A DNA stretch of 64,000 bases from Schistocerca nitens (GCF_023898315.1 NC_064614.1:1056426432-1056490431), one strand, 5' to 3'. Shown: positions 1 through 10,240, counted from the stretch's first letter. The notes: generated from the letters alone by a model not told the origin. Program-made: numbers and translations.

Positions 1-1110
1 GATGTTTCAAGGTATGCTGTGATGATCATAAAACGGTCATCAATCAATGAAAGATGACGCTCAGCTTTCCCTTTGCACAAAAAGAACCATTTCTACCCCT
101 TATTTCCAATCATGTAGCCTATTAAGCCAGTGGAAAAAAATGGCTCTGAGCACTATGGGACTTAACATCTATGGTCATTAGTCCCCTAGAACTTAGAACT
201 ACTTAAACCTAACTAACCTAAGGACAGCACACAACACCCAGCCATCACGAGGCAGAGAAAATCCCTGACCCCGCCGGGAATCGAACCCGGGAACCCGATT
301 AAGCCAGTGGACTTGTGTATGAAAGAGTGAAGATTGGTGTTCAGAAGTCAGATCATTGTGTAATACTTGGAGAGTATTCACGGCACGTAACCTAATTTGG
401 TGAACTACACTGATAGCCACTTGCAGTGCAGAGAACAGTTTTTCAGGAAAAATTTTAGAAGCTAGGGCTGGTCTGTGGATCATACGAGAGTCAATTATGA
501 TCACGATATTTTTCTTTGGCAATACTTAAGAAGCCAATACGTGAATTTAACATGGTTGGTGCTCCGTCGGTGCACATTCCAATAACTCATTCCCAAGACA
601 AACTGTTATCAACAAAAGATTCATTTACGGCCGAAAATACATCGGAACCTTCCGATTTTGTTGACAAGTTAAAAAAAATATTTCTTCCATTATTTTCTTC
701 TTCCACAAGTCAGTAATATACTGAGCTAGATCAGTTGAAACGTCACACCGCGGCAAAAAACGGAAATTTTCCAGTCTTTTAACTAGCTGTTCTTTCACAT
801 TCGGGGCCATTTCTTTGATCTTAGGTATCACTGTTGTTTGAGAGGGGTATCTTATCGTATTTCACCGAATGTCTTCTCCAAAAACAGTCCTGGCTGCTTT
901 AAGAATGTAACATTTGATTAACGTTTCAACAATAGTATGACGGCTAAAGAAAAAGAAGACAAGAGAGAAATTTTATATGCCGTTTCAAAATTTTTTTCAT
1001 TTTCATGCTGTAAGGTTCCAGTAGAGTCCAGTTTCATATCACTTAAAGAATTTATTTCTCGAAGGGAAGAACTCTTTTACTTTAATTTTCAATGCCGGGT
1101 GAGCTGTTGT
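1..1110 (-). pseudogene. hAT-superfamily transposase relic (ZBED / FAM200A-like type)
   Basis: Read on the minus strand in several frames, this matches the order of motifs known for this hAT family. An N-terminal stretch (NFETAYKISLL, then KAARTVFGED) lies at about 870-1090. KEMAPNVKEQLVKRLENFRF followed by STDLAQY lies at about 630-810 and corresponds to the LDESTD region. A degenerate CTDGAPTM-like segment lies at about 540-600. The stretch from IHRPALASKIFPEKL to LFHTQVHW (about 312-480) corresponds to the usual HREALASK to FHTEVRWLSRG region. The frame continues left of the SINE inserted at 134-297 and off the window edge. Stops and frameshifts show it is dead. The relic is older than the SINE it contains. 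Confidence 0.7.
134..297 (-). mobile_element. SINE, family A tail with the alternative (mosaic) head, 5'-truncated
   Basis: It is flanked by direct repeats ATTAAGCCAGTGG at 121-133 and 298-310, a 13-bp target-site duplication. It is in minus orientation: the tail GAGCCATTT reads at the left and the B-box-like GGGTTCGATTCCCGGCGGGG at the right. It interrupts the hAT relic in the sequence corresponding to its VRWLSRG motif. The head differs from the common family A head and matches the copy at 30760-30963. Confidence 0.9.
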
Positions 1111-1781
1111 TAGATGACCTTCAAGACACACGGGTCAGAATGTGTCGGTGCAGAAGACGTTTTCACTCAGTGGTTTCACATAATTTACATAGTATTTGTT
1201 TTTCTTTTTTATAGAGCACAACAGCCATTAAACTGAATTAAGAATGTAGAGCACGAATTGAAGAATGTGTTGAGTCAGCATTAACTTGATGACGCACGAG
1301 GCAAAACTGATGTTGCCAACTCTACAAAAGATGAACTCGCTAACTGTAATATGAGGACAAATTTCTACTTTTACTGAGCTGTCCGTGCCCGACTGCCTTC
1401 CCCCCCGCCCCCACCCTAGTAAATCTACCGCGCCTTCCCCCTCCCCCCCCCCCCGATCCAGGTTGGGGATCATTGATTCAGTGCAACAACGTAAGGCCGG
1501 CCAGTGTTAATTACCGCCTCTTTCGAAGTCGTTAAGGTCCTAGCGTACCTGGCAAGGATGAGAAATGTGTCACCCATTGACTCGTTGCAGAAAAGTGATT
1601 TGGGGAAATGCTGAAAAAACCAAAATCCGGATAAAAGACGGATGTATGAACCCTGGCTTTTTAAACAAACATTCACGTAATTTATTTCAAAGCTTCAAAC
1701 AAAAAACGCATGGCACCTGCAATGAATATCTCTTATGTAGTTTCAGACAAAAATATACTCCCTTGATAAATTATTTAACGA
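1111..1781. other. Unassigned stretch
   Basis: No supported gene. It contains a 12-bp C run at 1443-1454 and C-rich flanks around 1400-1454. Short open frames here show no recognisable motif. Confidence 0.4.
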
Positions 1782-1820
1782 CAATGACGCGTTTCGCCCT
1801 CTTAGGGCATCATCATATTG
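1782..1820 (-). ncRNA. Hammerhead-ribozyme-like motif (degenerate core)
   Basis: Read on the minus strand: CAAT, then ATGATGA (canonical CTGATGA with C3 changed to A), then a stem-loop GCCC-TAAGA-GGGC, then GAAA, CGCG, TC and ATTG. CAAT and ATTG pair as stem I, and GCCC/GGGC pair as stem II. The element layout CTGATGA / stem II / GAAAC / (G)TC is the established hammerhead core, and Penelope-like elements are known to carry such motifs. There is one extra base between the core A and stem II, and stem III would be minimal. A second, differently degenerate copy is at 13455-13500. Confidence 0.45.
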
Positions 1821-2289
1821 AGTAAAAGTAGCCGGAAATGTGCACGATCAGACAAAAAACCTCATTAGTGTAAAAAAAGAAATCTCAGCCCCAACTCGAG
1901 ATTGATACAAAAGTAGAATAATTAAAAGAAATAGAAGAATTACAGAATAACTGTAGGGGTACCATCTTCTCAGCGGATAGGAATACTTCCAAGAATCACA
2001 AGTGTCACAAGACGTATTTTGTGAGTTCACGCTTTAACTGTCACATATAGTGAACTGTGCGGTGAGTTCCACATAAACTACGCATGGAAGTGACATTAAA
2101 ACGAAAGTATTACCTCAGTTATGTTTGCTGTGTATTGAATTCGAAAATGAGTTGTCATGGAACACTGTATACTACAGTTTCATACAGGAAATGATGTCTA
2201 AAACATAATATTTCGTTTTAAAACAAAATTATGTTACATATTATGAAAGAGCAACGAATCGCTAAACATACTTAGCGATCTCATGCTTT
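1821..2289. other. Unassigned AT-rich stretch
   Basis: No recognisable gene or repeat apart from its adjacency to the hammerhead-like motif, which suggests part of a Penelope-related repeat may extend here. Confidence 0.3.
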
Positions 2290-2300
2290 AAATGTCACTT

Positions 2301-2507
2301 CAAATGGCTCTGAGCACTATGGGACTTAACATCTGTGGTCATCAAACATCTGTGGTCATCAGTCCCCTAGAACTTAGAACTACTTAAACCTAACTAACCT
2401 AAGGACATCACAAACATCCATGCCCGAGGCAGGATTCGAACCTGCGACCGTAGCAGTCGCGCGGTTCCGGACTGAGCGCCTAGAACCGCTAGACCACCGC
2501 GGCCGGC
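2301..2507 (-). mobile_element. SINE family A, full-length
   Basis: Target-site duplication AAATGTCACTT at 2290-2300 and 2508-2518. In minus orientation the tRNA-like head (A and B boxes; the B box reads GGTTCGAATCCTGCC) is at the right. An internal duplication of about 16 bp (ACATCTGTGGTCATCA) occurs within 2330-2361. Confidence 0.95.
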
Positions 2508-2518
2508 AAATGTCACTT

Positions 2519-4960
2519 GTATCAAATTTTTTCGTACATACTACCTACATAAAGAGATTGCTTTGTATTGTCAGTGAAAATATATTGCACTAGGGTTTAC
2601 GTTGCTTGATCCCTGTCCGAATCTTCGCTAATCTGCTAGAGTAATCAAGTCCGTTTCTTTTTTTGTTGATATAGTGACATCAAGATTCATAAGATTACAG
2701 CTTAGTTTATAGTAATCTTAGATTTGTTCATTTACGGATCGTTCGGTTTCTGGCTGCTGGTATTAAATATCTAAGTTTGTAAAATTCAAGAATTCATAAA
2801 ACATTAACCTGTTGGTAAAGAAAATCTAAATTCTACTCTTAACCTAATACGTGGCAGCAGTTCAGATGCAATAACAATACTTACAGCAAATTGTTACTGC
2901 TGATGAAATTGTAATGGTCTGAATAGCATGAAGTGAAATGTAGTATTTTAGAAAAATTATGTTTCTGCAATTTTGTCTTACGCATATCATAGCTTCTTTC
3001 TAACGGAATTAGTTATATCTTCCCACTTCTCTCATTAAAATGATTTTCTTTATAGCATAAAAAAGCTTTCAATTAACTTTGGTAACTTTATTATGGACTA
3101 TAGACCGCGGTCCGAGGTATATTTCTCTCGTCGGTTCCTGACGTCATTAGGTCGCTGCTCACGGAGTCGTGCCGATGTGTGCCTTGGAGCTTATAATGGG
3201 GAATACTTGCCGCTGTTTGCTTTACTTATCCCTAATACCAACAAATTGTCTAATTTCAACCCTTCTGCTTCGCTTTTAAGCTTTTTGAAAGAAATTTCCG
3301 CCCTTTCGCTGCAGATTTGTATTCATTTCTTCCACACAATTACGAATTTAGTTTCATAGTCAGTCTCAATTGCAATCTGAAATCTCAAAAAAAAAGTCCG
3401 AACTGCCTAAAAAGGCGCGTCAGAGTAACGCATACCTGGTCTTACATTGCCAGTCGTCGTATTAAAGGATTTGAGAGCACGTCAAAGGCACATAATGTGG
3501 CTGACATTGTGCGTAGCAAAGAAACATTAGCGAACTGTAATGGATACAAATCTACATCAAACTGTGGAAATTTCGTTCAAAAATTTTTGCATGACTGCTG
3601 TCCCTCTATAAGGAAAAATCATTAAAATTTTATTTTTAAATCGTTTCTGTGCTTCTAAATTTCATTGGCCTCTCTCAGTGATGGGATCTTGGTATAACCG
3701 TAGTATCGGAGAAACAAATGTTTTGGTTCCTTGGTCGGAGTGAATGAACTGTTACTGCCGACTTATCCGTGTCATGGAGGCGGCTGCCTTTGTGTTTCTT
3801 AAATCGGATGTTAATGCCTCTGCCTCTTTCTGTAGTTCCTGTAGTCCTGATGTGGCAAGTGGCGGACATATGCCCTTTGCAGTGCTAAAATGTTGGCGTA
3901 CCTTTCTTGTTCGGTATAAACACACTGTCAATAACGTGTCTTCTGAGTACTCTGCTTATGCGACCTGGATGCGGTTAATTTTAAGGTAATTTTCATCAGT
4001 GAAAGGTTGTATCCTGGTATGTGGGACAAGCTTCAAGTAGCGAACCATGGAGGTAAATTCTGCAGTATCAGTTATTAGGCAGAAGCATAACAGAGTCGAT
4101 AGTTAGCAAAACAAGAGAGTGACGTCCATACCATCAGACATGAATCCTATTGCTATTAATAGGTCTGACAGAGCTCTTTTTTTTCGTCAGAGGAGGAAAT
4201 TATGCGGTTGCAGATTCCAGAATACCAGAGAAAGACGTTGTTGCTAACATCTAGCTGAAATACATCTTGCATGGGTACGTGTAAAGAGTGCGGCTTTCTG
4301 TGCTTGTTTGAGACTGTACATCAGGAGAGGCCAAGACCTCGGCTCGTGGGCCATGCCCGGGTCGTGTGCCTGAGTGCTCAGCCTCGTTTCACTTTTCCCC
4401 CACCGCAACGGCGCGCTGTGTGAGCGCGAGGAGAGGGAAGAGTGGAAAACAGCGAATGCGTCGCATTTAAATGGCAGTAAAGACCTACTGCATATGACTT
4501 GGTCTTGTTTTTCACATTTCTAAACACCTTGCAGTACAAACAACACAGCTTATCACTATTAATTAATTACGTTTGGCGCGCGAAAGGCATAATATAATTG
4601 CTATCTGGCACAAAGTGTCGGCATATGGACTAACGCAGATAATTACACAGGACGTTGCACTCAAGTTGTCACGTAATCATGACTTAATTAGTTTCATAAT
4701 CGAAAAAAAGTATTTTACAGAAATATGTTGATCTAAATATTACTGACTTTTGCAACCTCGTTATGGAGACTTCCAATTTAAGTGAGAAAGACGTCGTGGA
4801 CAGTTTTAACGTAAAACGTATTCTATCAGAAACTGTAATTACCTTGCAGATCAATCAATTACATTTGCACAGGCATAGGGCGCTTTCTAATGAAACGGCA
4901 AACGCTCTCGAAAACAGCACGAGAATAGACGTAAGGTTAAAAGTGTCCTCAAAACTTTTA
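2519..4960. other. Unassigned stretch
   Basis: About 2.4 kb without a supported gene. Open frames at 3093-3359, 3317-3625 and 3744-3989 have no motif I recognise. A GC-rich segment at about 4320-4440 (CCCGGGTCGTG, GGCGCGCTGTGTGAGCGCG) contrasts with the AT-rich background and may be the subterminal part of an hAT element. Confidence 0.35.
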
Positions 4961-4969
4961 TAAAACTAT

Positions 4970-5460
4970 TGTAATTCTTGTAAGGCCACAATGAATTGCT
5001 CAGAACTCGAACTTTCTTCGCCGCCAGTGACCTAAGGAAACTGGATTGTCTTAGTCACATTGTGACCCTCCTGAAACGTCTTTTTCTCTTTAAATGTATC
5101 CCCATCAAATCAGAAAGAAGTTATCTTGCAGTGTCCTACAATGGGCAATGCGGATTCAAGTCTACTTAAAACGCAAAGTCTCCAATCCATTCATCTCATT
5201 TTCGTTCCTGCACTACTTTTTCTTTCACAATCTCAACACTAGCGAGATTTAAATTGAAGAAGTTCCAGGCGTAGCCCTTGACTTAACCAACGCACTTTGC
5301 AGTAGTATGTGGAGTCTCCGTACTGTTCGTTCATTTCCACTGGTAACTGTTGCAGCCAACATTGAAATAATGAGTGCGACTTCAGAAACTTTACTATTGC
5401 TTCAAGGGCTCCATCCAGCAAATTGAGGACAAATTGCTTCTTGATGTACAGAACAATGAA
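4970..5460 (-). pseudogene. Second hAT-type transposase relic, middle domain
   Basis: The minus strand carries a clear match to the EYGD..Y.T.VRWLSRG region of the ZBED/GTF2IRD2-like hAT family: MNEQYGDSTYYCKVRWLSQG at about 5265-5330, preceded by VKFLKSHSLFQ (the VNFIRSR-like segment). Weak continuation (FKEKKTFQEGHNVTKTIQFP) follows to about 4990. It is broken by stops and covers only the middle of a usual transposase of some 600 residues. Confidence 0.5.
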
Positions 5461-5569
5461 TCCCGTCTGCCGATCATTGCAATTGAGGAGCGCCGGAACA
5501 AAAACCCATAAATGCGCATTTGCTGTTAATATAGAAAGTAACAAATAGTGATCTCTAAATGGCTCCACA

Positions 5570-6653
5570 AGCTATAAAAAGAAGGAACACACCATAAAAC
5601 ACTTGATGTCGCGTTGTGCTGAAAATTATTTTGTGGCAGCATGTATTACTATTCCCGTATCTCCCCCCTACAGCTCAAACACGCGAATACAGCAAAAGTG
5701 GTTATATCGGGTTTTAATCCGGCGCTCCTCAATTTTTTGGTCTTTCATTGTCATCTAGAAGTTTACATTATTTCTTCATGGTACTGTGTCATTTCGTAGC
5801 AAATAAGCAGTACCCGTCGCTTATGCGAATTGACAGTTCCCATCCTTCTGTTATTCACGTTCATTTTAAAGGATTGTGGCGATATATCTCCAGAGTGCCA
5901 CTTTTTGTGCAGACAGCCACTGGACCTGTGAAAGTCCATCATAGCACGAACAAATAGCGAAGGGTAAACAGCGTTGACCGCACGCTTCTGCCGAACTTAG
6001 CAAGGTGTGTCGACCGAAAAGTGCCGTACTGCAATGCTAATACACATGTCGCGCTGAGCGGGTATTTCCGAGAAGAGCCGAGTAAGGCCGAGTGAGGGGC
6101 CAGCCCTTGGCCCGCCCGTGGCCCGCGCACGCTGCACGCGTGACGTCTGGTGCGCCGTGACCGGCCCTGCTGTAAATGCTTTCTGACTCGTTGCGGTCAC
6201 TGATGACGTCGCAGCACTGGATGACGTAACAGTTAGGCTTGGAAGTACGCCTTAGGTCAGGACCTAATGCCCATAAAAAAGAAATAAACAACGCGTAAAT
6301 TTCCGTCGTGAAAGATTTCATTGCATGACTTCAACAAACATCTCTTTCCACTGAAGATGACGAGCTATATAAAACATATCCTAAGACTAAAGTGCCATCC
6401 ATTGGATACCGATGTTGCGCAGCAAGCACTGAGTATTCAAATGTAAAGAAGTGCAGCAGTCAGTCGCGAGATACATATTTATTGTAAATCTGTATTTCGA
6501 ATATAACATAGTCATCAGCGATGCATTACCAGGAAAGTAATATAGGAATCACCATGGCAGAGCGTAAACGTGTGAACTGACACTGTTCTTACATGTCAGA
6601 AACAGATAGCTTCACTTTTGTTTCAGCCATGTAAATGCTAACGTCAATTGTCT
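5570..6653. other. Unassigned stretch with a GC-rich island
   Basis: No supported gene. The segment 6060-6180 is conspicuously GC- and CpG-rich (GGCCCGCCCGTGGCCCGCG). It resembles the GC-rich ends seen near the other hAT relics but is not assigned. Confidence 0.3.
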
Positions 6654-6663
6654 CGTGTTTATG

Positions 6664-6916
6664 CCGCGCGGGATTGGCCGAGCGGTCACAGGCGCTGCAG
6701 TCAAGGACTGTGCGGCTGGTCCCAGCGGAGTTGCGAGTCCTCCCTCGGGCATGGGTGTGTGTGTGTTTGGCCTTAGGATAATTTAGGTTAAGTAGTGTGA
6801 AAGCTTAGGGACTGATGACCTTAGCAATTAAGTCCCATAAGATTTCACATACATTTGAACATTTATTTTTGTTTTAATTTTTGTATTGAAGTACACATTT
6901 GAACATATTTTTGTCA
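6664..6916 (+). mobile_element. SINE family B, with doubled tail
   Basis: tRNA-like head (GCGCGGGATTGGCCGAGCGG, then GGTCCCAGCGGAGTTGCGAGTC) and a body related to family A but with TTAAGTAGTGTG and AAGCTTAGGGACTGATGACC. The direct repeat CGTGTTTATG at 6654-6663 and 6917-6926 defines the insert. Two copies of an ACATTTGAACAT-containing tail lie between the body and the right duplication, so the tail is about twice the normal length. Confidence 0.85.
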
Positions 6917-6969
6917 CGTGTTTATGCTCTCAGATGGTTATGCCTATATGACTCTTCTGGTAACGCAAG

Positions 6970-7166
6970 CCGGCCGCGGTGGTCTCGCGGTTCTAGGCGC
7001 GCAGTCCGGAACCGTGCGACTGCTACGGTCGCAGGTTCGAATCCTGCCTCGGGCATGGATGTGTGTGATGTCCTTAGGTTAGTTAGGTTTAAGTAGTTCT
7101 AGGTTCTAGGGGACTGATGACCACAGCAGTTGAGTCCCATAGTGCTCAGAGCCATTTGAACCATTT
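6970..7166 (+). mobile_element. SINE family A, full-length
   Basis: Target-site duplication TGGTAACGCAAG at 6958-6969 and 7167-7178. A head GCCGGCCGCGGTGG, B box GGTTCGAATCCTGCC, body GTTAGGTTTAAGTAG and tail GAGCCATTTGAACC are all present. The open frame across it is not a gene. Confidence 0.95.
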
Positions 7167-7439
7167 TGGTAACGCAAGTATGATGACTATGAAATCTGCA
7201 ATCAAATACGAATTCTGCGACTGACTGCAGTACTTCTTTGCATCTGAAGATAGTAGTTTCGTTTTATGAAAAATAAACTAAATACTTATATCCTCATTTT
7301 GTTTATTGTTGTCCTATTTTCCAAAAAAATGTAAGCTATAAAATAATAATCCGTAAAGGGGCAACAAATAACTTCAACAATATCCTAGGTTACAGAGAGC
7401 AGTGGAAAGCATTATCACCCATTTGAGTGAGTAATTTTT

Positions 7440-7628
7440 AGCCGCCCGCGTGACCGAGTGGTTCTAGACGCTTCAGTCTGGAGCCGCGCGACTGCTACTG
7501 TCGCAGGTTCGAATGCTGCCTCGGGAATGGATGTGTGTGACGTCCTTAGGTTAGTTAGGTTTAAGTAGTTCTAAGTTCTAGGGAACTGATGACCTCAGAT
7601 GTTAAGTCCCATAGTGCTCAGAGCCATA
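7440..7628 (+). mobile_element. SINE family A, full-length
   Basis: Target-site duplication AGTAATTTTT at 7430-7439 and 7629-7638. The tail ends at GAGCCATA without the usual TTGAACCA. Confidence 0.9.
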
Positions 7629-7638
7629 AGTAATTTTT

Positions 7639-7966
7639 GTCTTCAATTTTCAAACAGATTTCTATGGAATTACCTTACCATCGGTAGGTGAACAAAACTC
7701 TTGGAACAGGTATGACGAAAATTAAAATAACTAGTTCCACTCTGCACAAGACAGTGTTTGACAGCCTGTTTTCGCTCCGTACGAAAAGGTATGGTAATTA
7801 ATCATACAGTAAGAAATTCAAAGCCTTCCCGCCTCACCCCATCTAGTAAAATTATTCCTGGAAAATGTCACTTCAGCATTGTCATTGTTGTATGCTTCTA
7901 ACTCTTTTAACTCAAGTAGTATAGAAAAGTATTTAAAAACTCAGAATAGAGAGACATTGGCATGAG
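7639..7966. other. Unassigned stretch
   Basis: AT-rich sequence between a SINE and the presumed GPCR leader; no gene or repeat recognised. Confidence 0.4.
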
Positions 7967-8491
7967 TTATGTTATCTGTTGTAGGAGGCGAAGCTGGTTT
8001 CGAGTGGTGTGGTCCACTCGAAATACGGCGACGGAGTATCGTTCCTTGGCGTCAACACCCGGCAATGGTGAGCACAGCTGGTTGGCTCGTGTGTTGGATT
8101 GACTGACTCTCTCCAGTAGTGTAGGACTTGTGAGAAAAAGAACTGCCGGCAGCGCTTGACACGCGTAAGCAATGCGGATAATTCCTTTGGATAAGTACAT
8201 GCAAGTTTTCGTGTGTGTACGCTGTTGTGCGAGAGACGTACGTAAAACTGTGAAGCCGAAACAATGCAAAGATGCAATTCCAGTGGTGTAATACCCGTTT
8301 TGTGTATAACTGTAGGATGAAATAAGAAGTGGACAGAATTCAGCATCACCGGCTTGTGATCAACTAAAGTTCGTAAATGTGTTAATACCACGGTTCGCTC
8401 TAAGGAACGCAGATAGTGAGTAAAGAGTCGTGTAAAGTGTTTGACGTGACAGAATCAGACACCCGGTAACAGGAAGAAGAGGAGGGTCGCC
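7967..8491 (+). promoter_or_regulatory. Probable 5' UTR / promoter-proximal region of the GPCR gene
   Basis: This stretch lies immediately upstream of the receptor start codon and contains no recognisable transposon. A tiny upstream ORF (ATG TGT TAA, 8377-8385) would lie in the leader if transcription starts far enough upstream. I see no clear TATA box or initiator that I would stand behind, so the transcription start is not assigned. The role is inferred from position only. Confidence 0.3.
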
Positions 8492-8932
8492 ATGGAGGAT
8501 GGAGACATATGGGGGAACGGCGACTTCCTGCAGAACCTGCTGCGGCACGTGGCGAGCGCGCAGGCGGGAAGCGCAGCGCCCGACGCTGGGGGCGGCAACT
8601 CCAGCCTCGAGCTGGAGCAGGAGCAGGAGGCGGCGGCCGTGGCGTGGGCGGCGCGGCCGCAGGTGAAGGGCTCCCTGCAGGCGGCGTGGCCGGCGCTGGC
8701 GGCTCTGTACGGCCTGCTGGCGGTGGCCGGCGCCGCCCTCAACGTGGCCATGCTGGCCGCCGTGGCGTGCCGCGCGCAGCTGCACGACCGCGGCACGCGC
8801 GCCCTCTTCGCCAACCTCGCCGTCGCCAACCTGGCGCAGGCGGCCGCCGTGCTGCCCGCCACCTTCGCCGTGCTCATCCTCAACAACTGGGTCTTCGGCC
8901 GCACGCTCTGCTACTGCCTGCCCATGATGCAG
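8492..8932 (+). CDS. First coding exon of a rhodopsin-class (class A) GPCR, partial
   Basis: The exon encodes 147 residues and then meets a consensus donor (CAG at 8930-8932 followed by GTAGGT), so the intron falls in phase 0. The start is chosen because GTCGCCATGG is a strong Kozak context and the upstream frame shows no extension. Residues 1-64 form an acidic, Ala/Gly-rich extracellular tail with an N-glycosylation sequon NSS at N36. TM1 is about 66-93 with the conserved Asn (N84 in GAALNVAML). TM2 is about 103-130 with FANLAVANLAQ, where the usual Asp at position 2.50 is Asn (N113). The first extracellular loop carries NNWVFG, and C140 is the expected disulphide Cys at the top of TM3. These are established class A hallmarks. 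A neuropeptide-type receptor is my inference; the ligand is not determinable. TM3-TM7 are absent from the window. The exon is far more GC-rich than its surroundings. A 192-residue open frame overlapping it is a shadow. Confidence 0.85.
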
Positions 8933-9010
8933 GTAGGTCAGCTACTCACTTCTGTGCAAGCTGTAAGCTGCAAGCCGTGCAGCCGGCCGAGTCCGTTGGA
9001 AGTGCGAAAC

Positions 9011-9063
9011 GTTTCGGTAAGATTCATTCACATCACCTTCAGCAGTCAGAATCTTACCGAAAC
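9011..9063. repeat. Perfect 15-bp inverted repeat (hairpin) in the intron
   Basis: GTTTCGGTAAGATTC at 9011-9025 is exactly reverse-complemented by GAATCTTACCGAAAC at 9049-9063, with a 23-nt loop. It lies about 80 bp after the donor site. The left end overlaps the short palindrome CGAAACGTTTCG (9006-9017). It could be a small RNA hairpin, a structured intron element or a MITE remnant; the sequence alone does not decide. Confidence 0.8.
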
Positions 9064-9352
9064 TTAGTGTTTCCAGTCATGGTTTAGACTTCTAGAAATT
9101 GTGATATTCGAGCAATTTCAAGCTCTTCAAACGTCGCATGCATCACACACTTATAAACGATATCCCATTGGTTTTTACTAGGAGACCCGTGCGAATCTGT
9201 CGCACTTTACTAACCTTAATAACTGACAGTATTTGGAATAAGTAGTCTCTGAGATATTAGGAGCTGTGGGAATGAAGAGAAAACATCTTGGCGCGGGCGC
9301 AAGACAGTGTAGTTCAGCGCCCCGTCCGCGACCGTGTGTCGCTAGTGCCGGC

Positions 9353-9356
<4 letters not shown>

Positions 9357-9402
<46 letters not shown>
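9357..9402. repeat. (GA)23 microsatellite
   Basis: An uninterrupted GA dinucleotide tract of about 46 bp lies 425 bp downstream of the GPCR exon. Long GA tracts near insect promoters can bind GAGA-type factors; here that is only a possibility. The open frame through it is a repeat artefact. Confidence 0.95.
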
Positions 9403-9405
<3 letters not shown>

Positions 9406-9719
9406 CACAGCACTGCTCTGCGTTGGACTGTCCCGCGGTCAGATCTAACGTAAAAAAAATATTCTATTTTAGAATTAATTTTATGTAAGGGATATAGAGT
9501 CTCATTCTTACTGTTAGTAGTTAGAAGTAAGTATTTTTTGTTATACTTCGTGCTACAATTTTTTGTATCCCTTTTCAGAGTTTAGAAATCGGATCCTTAG
9601 TTTGCTGTTTTGTACGTAATAATTTTAACTGACCAAGTTTGAAAACTTATTAAAATATAATTAAGGTTATAAAGCTCTTTAATTCTTACAGTCAACATTG
9701 TTAAAGAAGACAATTAACA

Positions 9720-10080
9720 TTTTACACGTTTTTCTTTTTCGAGGAAACGATTTTGTCTAGGCTTGGTGCAATATTCCGTGAGACTGCTAACCTCAAAGAA
9801 TTGGTCAAATTTTTACCGACAAGGGATGAATGGTTCTTAGTTTAAGCAAGCTTTAAAAGAGAGAAAAAGCGCTCAAAGATATACGTGGAACCAAACATTG
9901 AGACAACTTTGGCCGCGTGCTTGTGCAAAAGAGGATATTTCTCTTGGGGAAGACAACTGTAGAAGTAATCCAAACTTTTACACTTAAGAAAGCGGTCCTT
10001 CAGGCGGATATAGCACTGTAAGTCAATCAGCTCTAGTTGAAGCACTTGTGAGACGTCCTCTGCCCGAAGGGAAAAAGGGG
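9720..10080 (-). pseudogene. hAT transposase relic, C-terminal dimerisation domain
   Basis: The minus-strand frame reads PFSLRAEDVSQVLQLELIDL (start at about 10079), then LPQEKYPLLHKHAAKVVSMF and GSTYIFERFFSLLKLA, matching the family consensus ..LQLELIDLQ..L..KF..LR..A..V.SMFGSTY.CE..FS.MK. A shifted continuation (KNHSSLVGKN, LRLAVSRNIAPSLDKIV) runs to about 9720 and corresponds to the SRLTDE.L...LR.A segment. The N-terminal two thirds are absent. Confidence 0.7.
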
Positions 10081-10083
10081 GAA

Positions 10084-10238
10084 CAAATATACCTATCGGC
10101 TGGCGTTCGGGCGGTCCGCACGGCCAGGTAAGCGGCCCGGCCCGGCCACTGCAGCGACATACGAATTCGCCCGGAGCGCTGGCCGCGGGCGATCGCGGGC
10201 GCTAGCGCCCCAGGGGCACAGTTTGGACGAGCCTAACA
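10084..10238. other. GC-rich segment, possibly an hAT end
   Basis: Strongly GC-rich (GGCCCGGCCCGGCC, GGCCGCGGGCGATCGCGGGCG). It ends in CAGGGGCACAGTTTGGACG at about 10211, which resembles hAT termini of the CAGGG type. Assignment as the far end of an internally deleted hAT element is inference. Confidence 0.3.
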
Positions 10239-10240
10239 TA

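Larger units (their letters stand above)
8933..9720 (+). other. Start of GPCR intron 1
   Basis: This is the sequence after the splice donor. It holds a perfect inverted repeat (9011-9063) and a (GA)n tract (9357-9402), both listed separately, and otherwise AT-rich sequence with no recognisable gene. No exon with TM3-TM7 motifs was recognised anywhere to the right, so the intron may run beyond the window end. Confidence 0.6.

Noticed and set aside
2440-2507. tRNA gene candidates with good A and B boxes throughout the window
   Set aside because: Each is the head of a SINE followed by the same body and tail and flanked by target duplications; no acceptor-stem pairing or free-standing copy was found.
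8509-9087. 192-residue alternative plus-strand frame and long minus-strand frames over the GPCR exon
   Set aside because: They are GC-rich shadow frames of low complexity; only the frame from 8492 has transmembrane segments, receptor motifs and a matching splice donor.
9266-9448. Arg/Glu-repeat open frames
   Set aside because: They are generated by the (GA)n microsatellite.
1-10080. The hAT fragments at 1-1110, 4970-5460 and 9720-10080 as parts of one element
   Set aside because: All are on the minus strand, but their left-to-right order of domains is inconsistent with a single element; they are separate relics.
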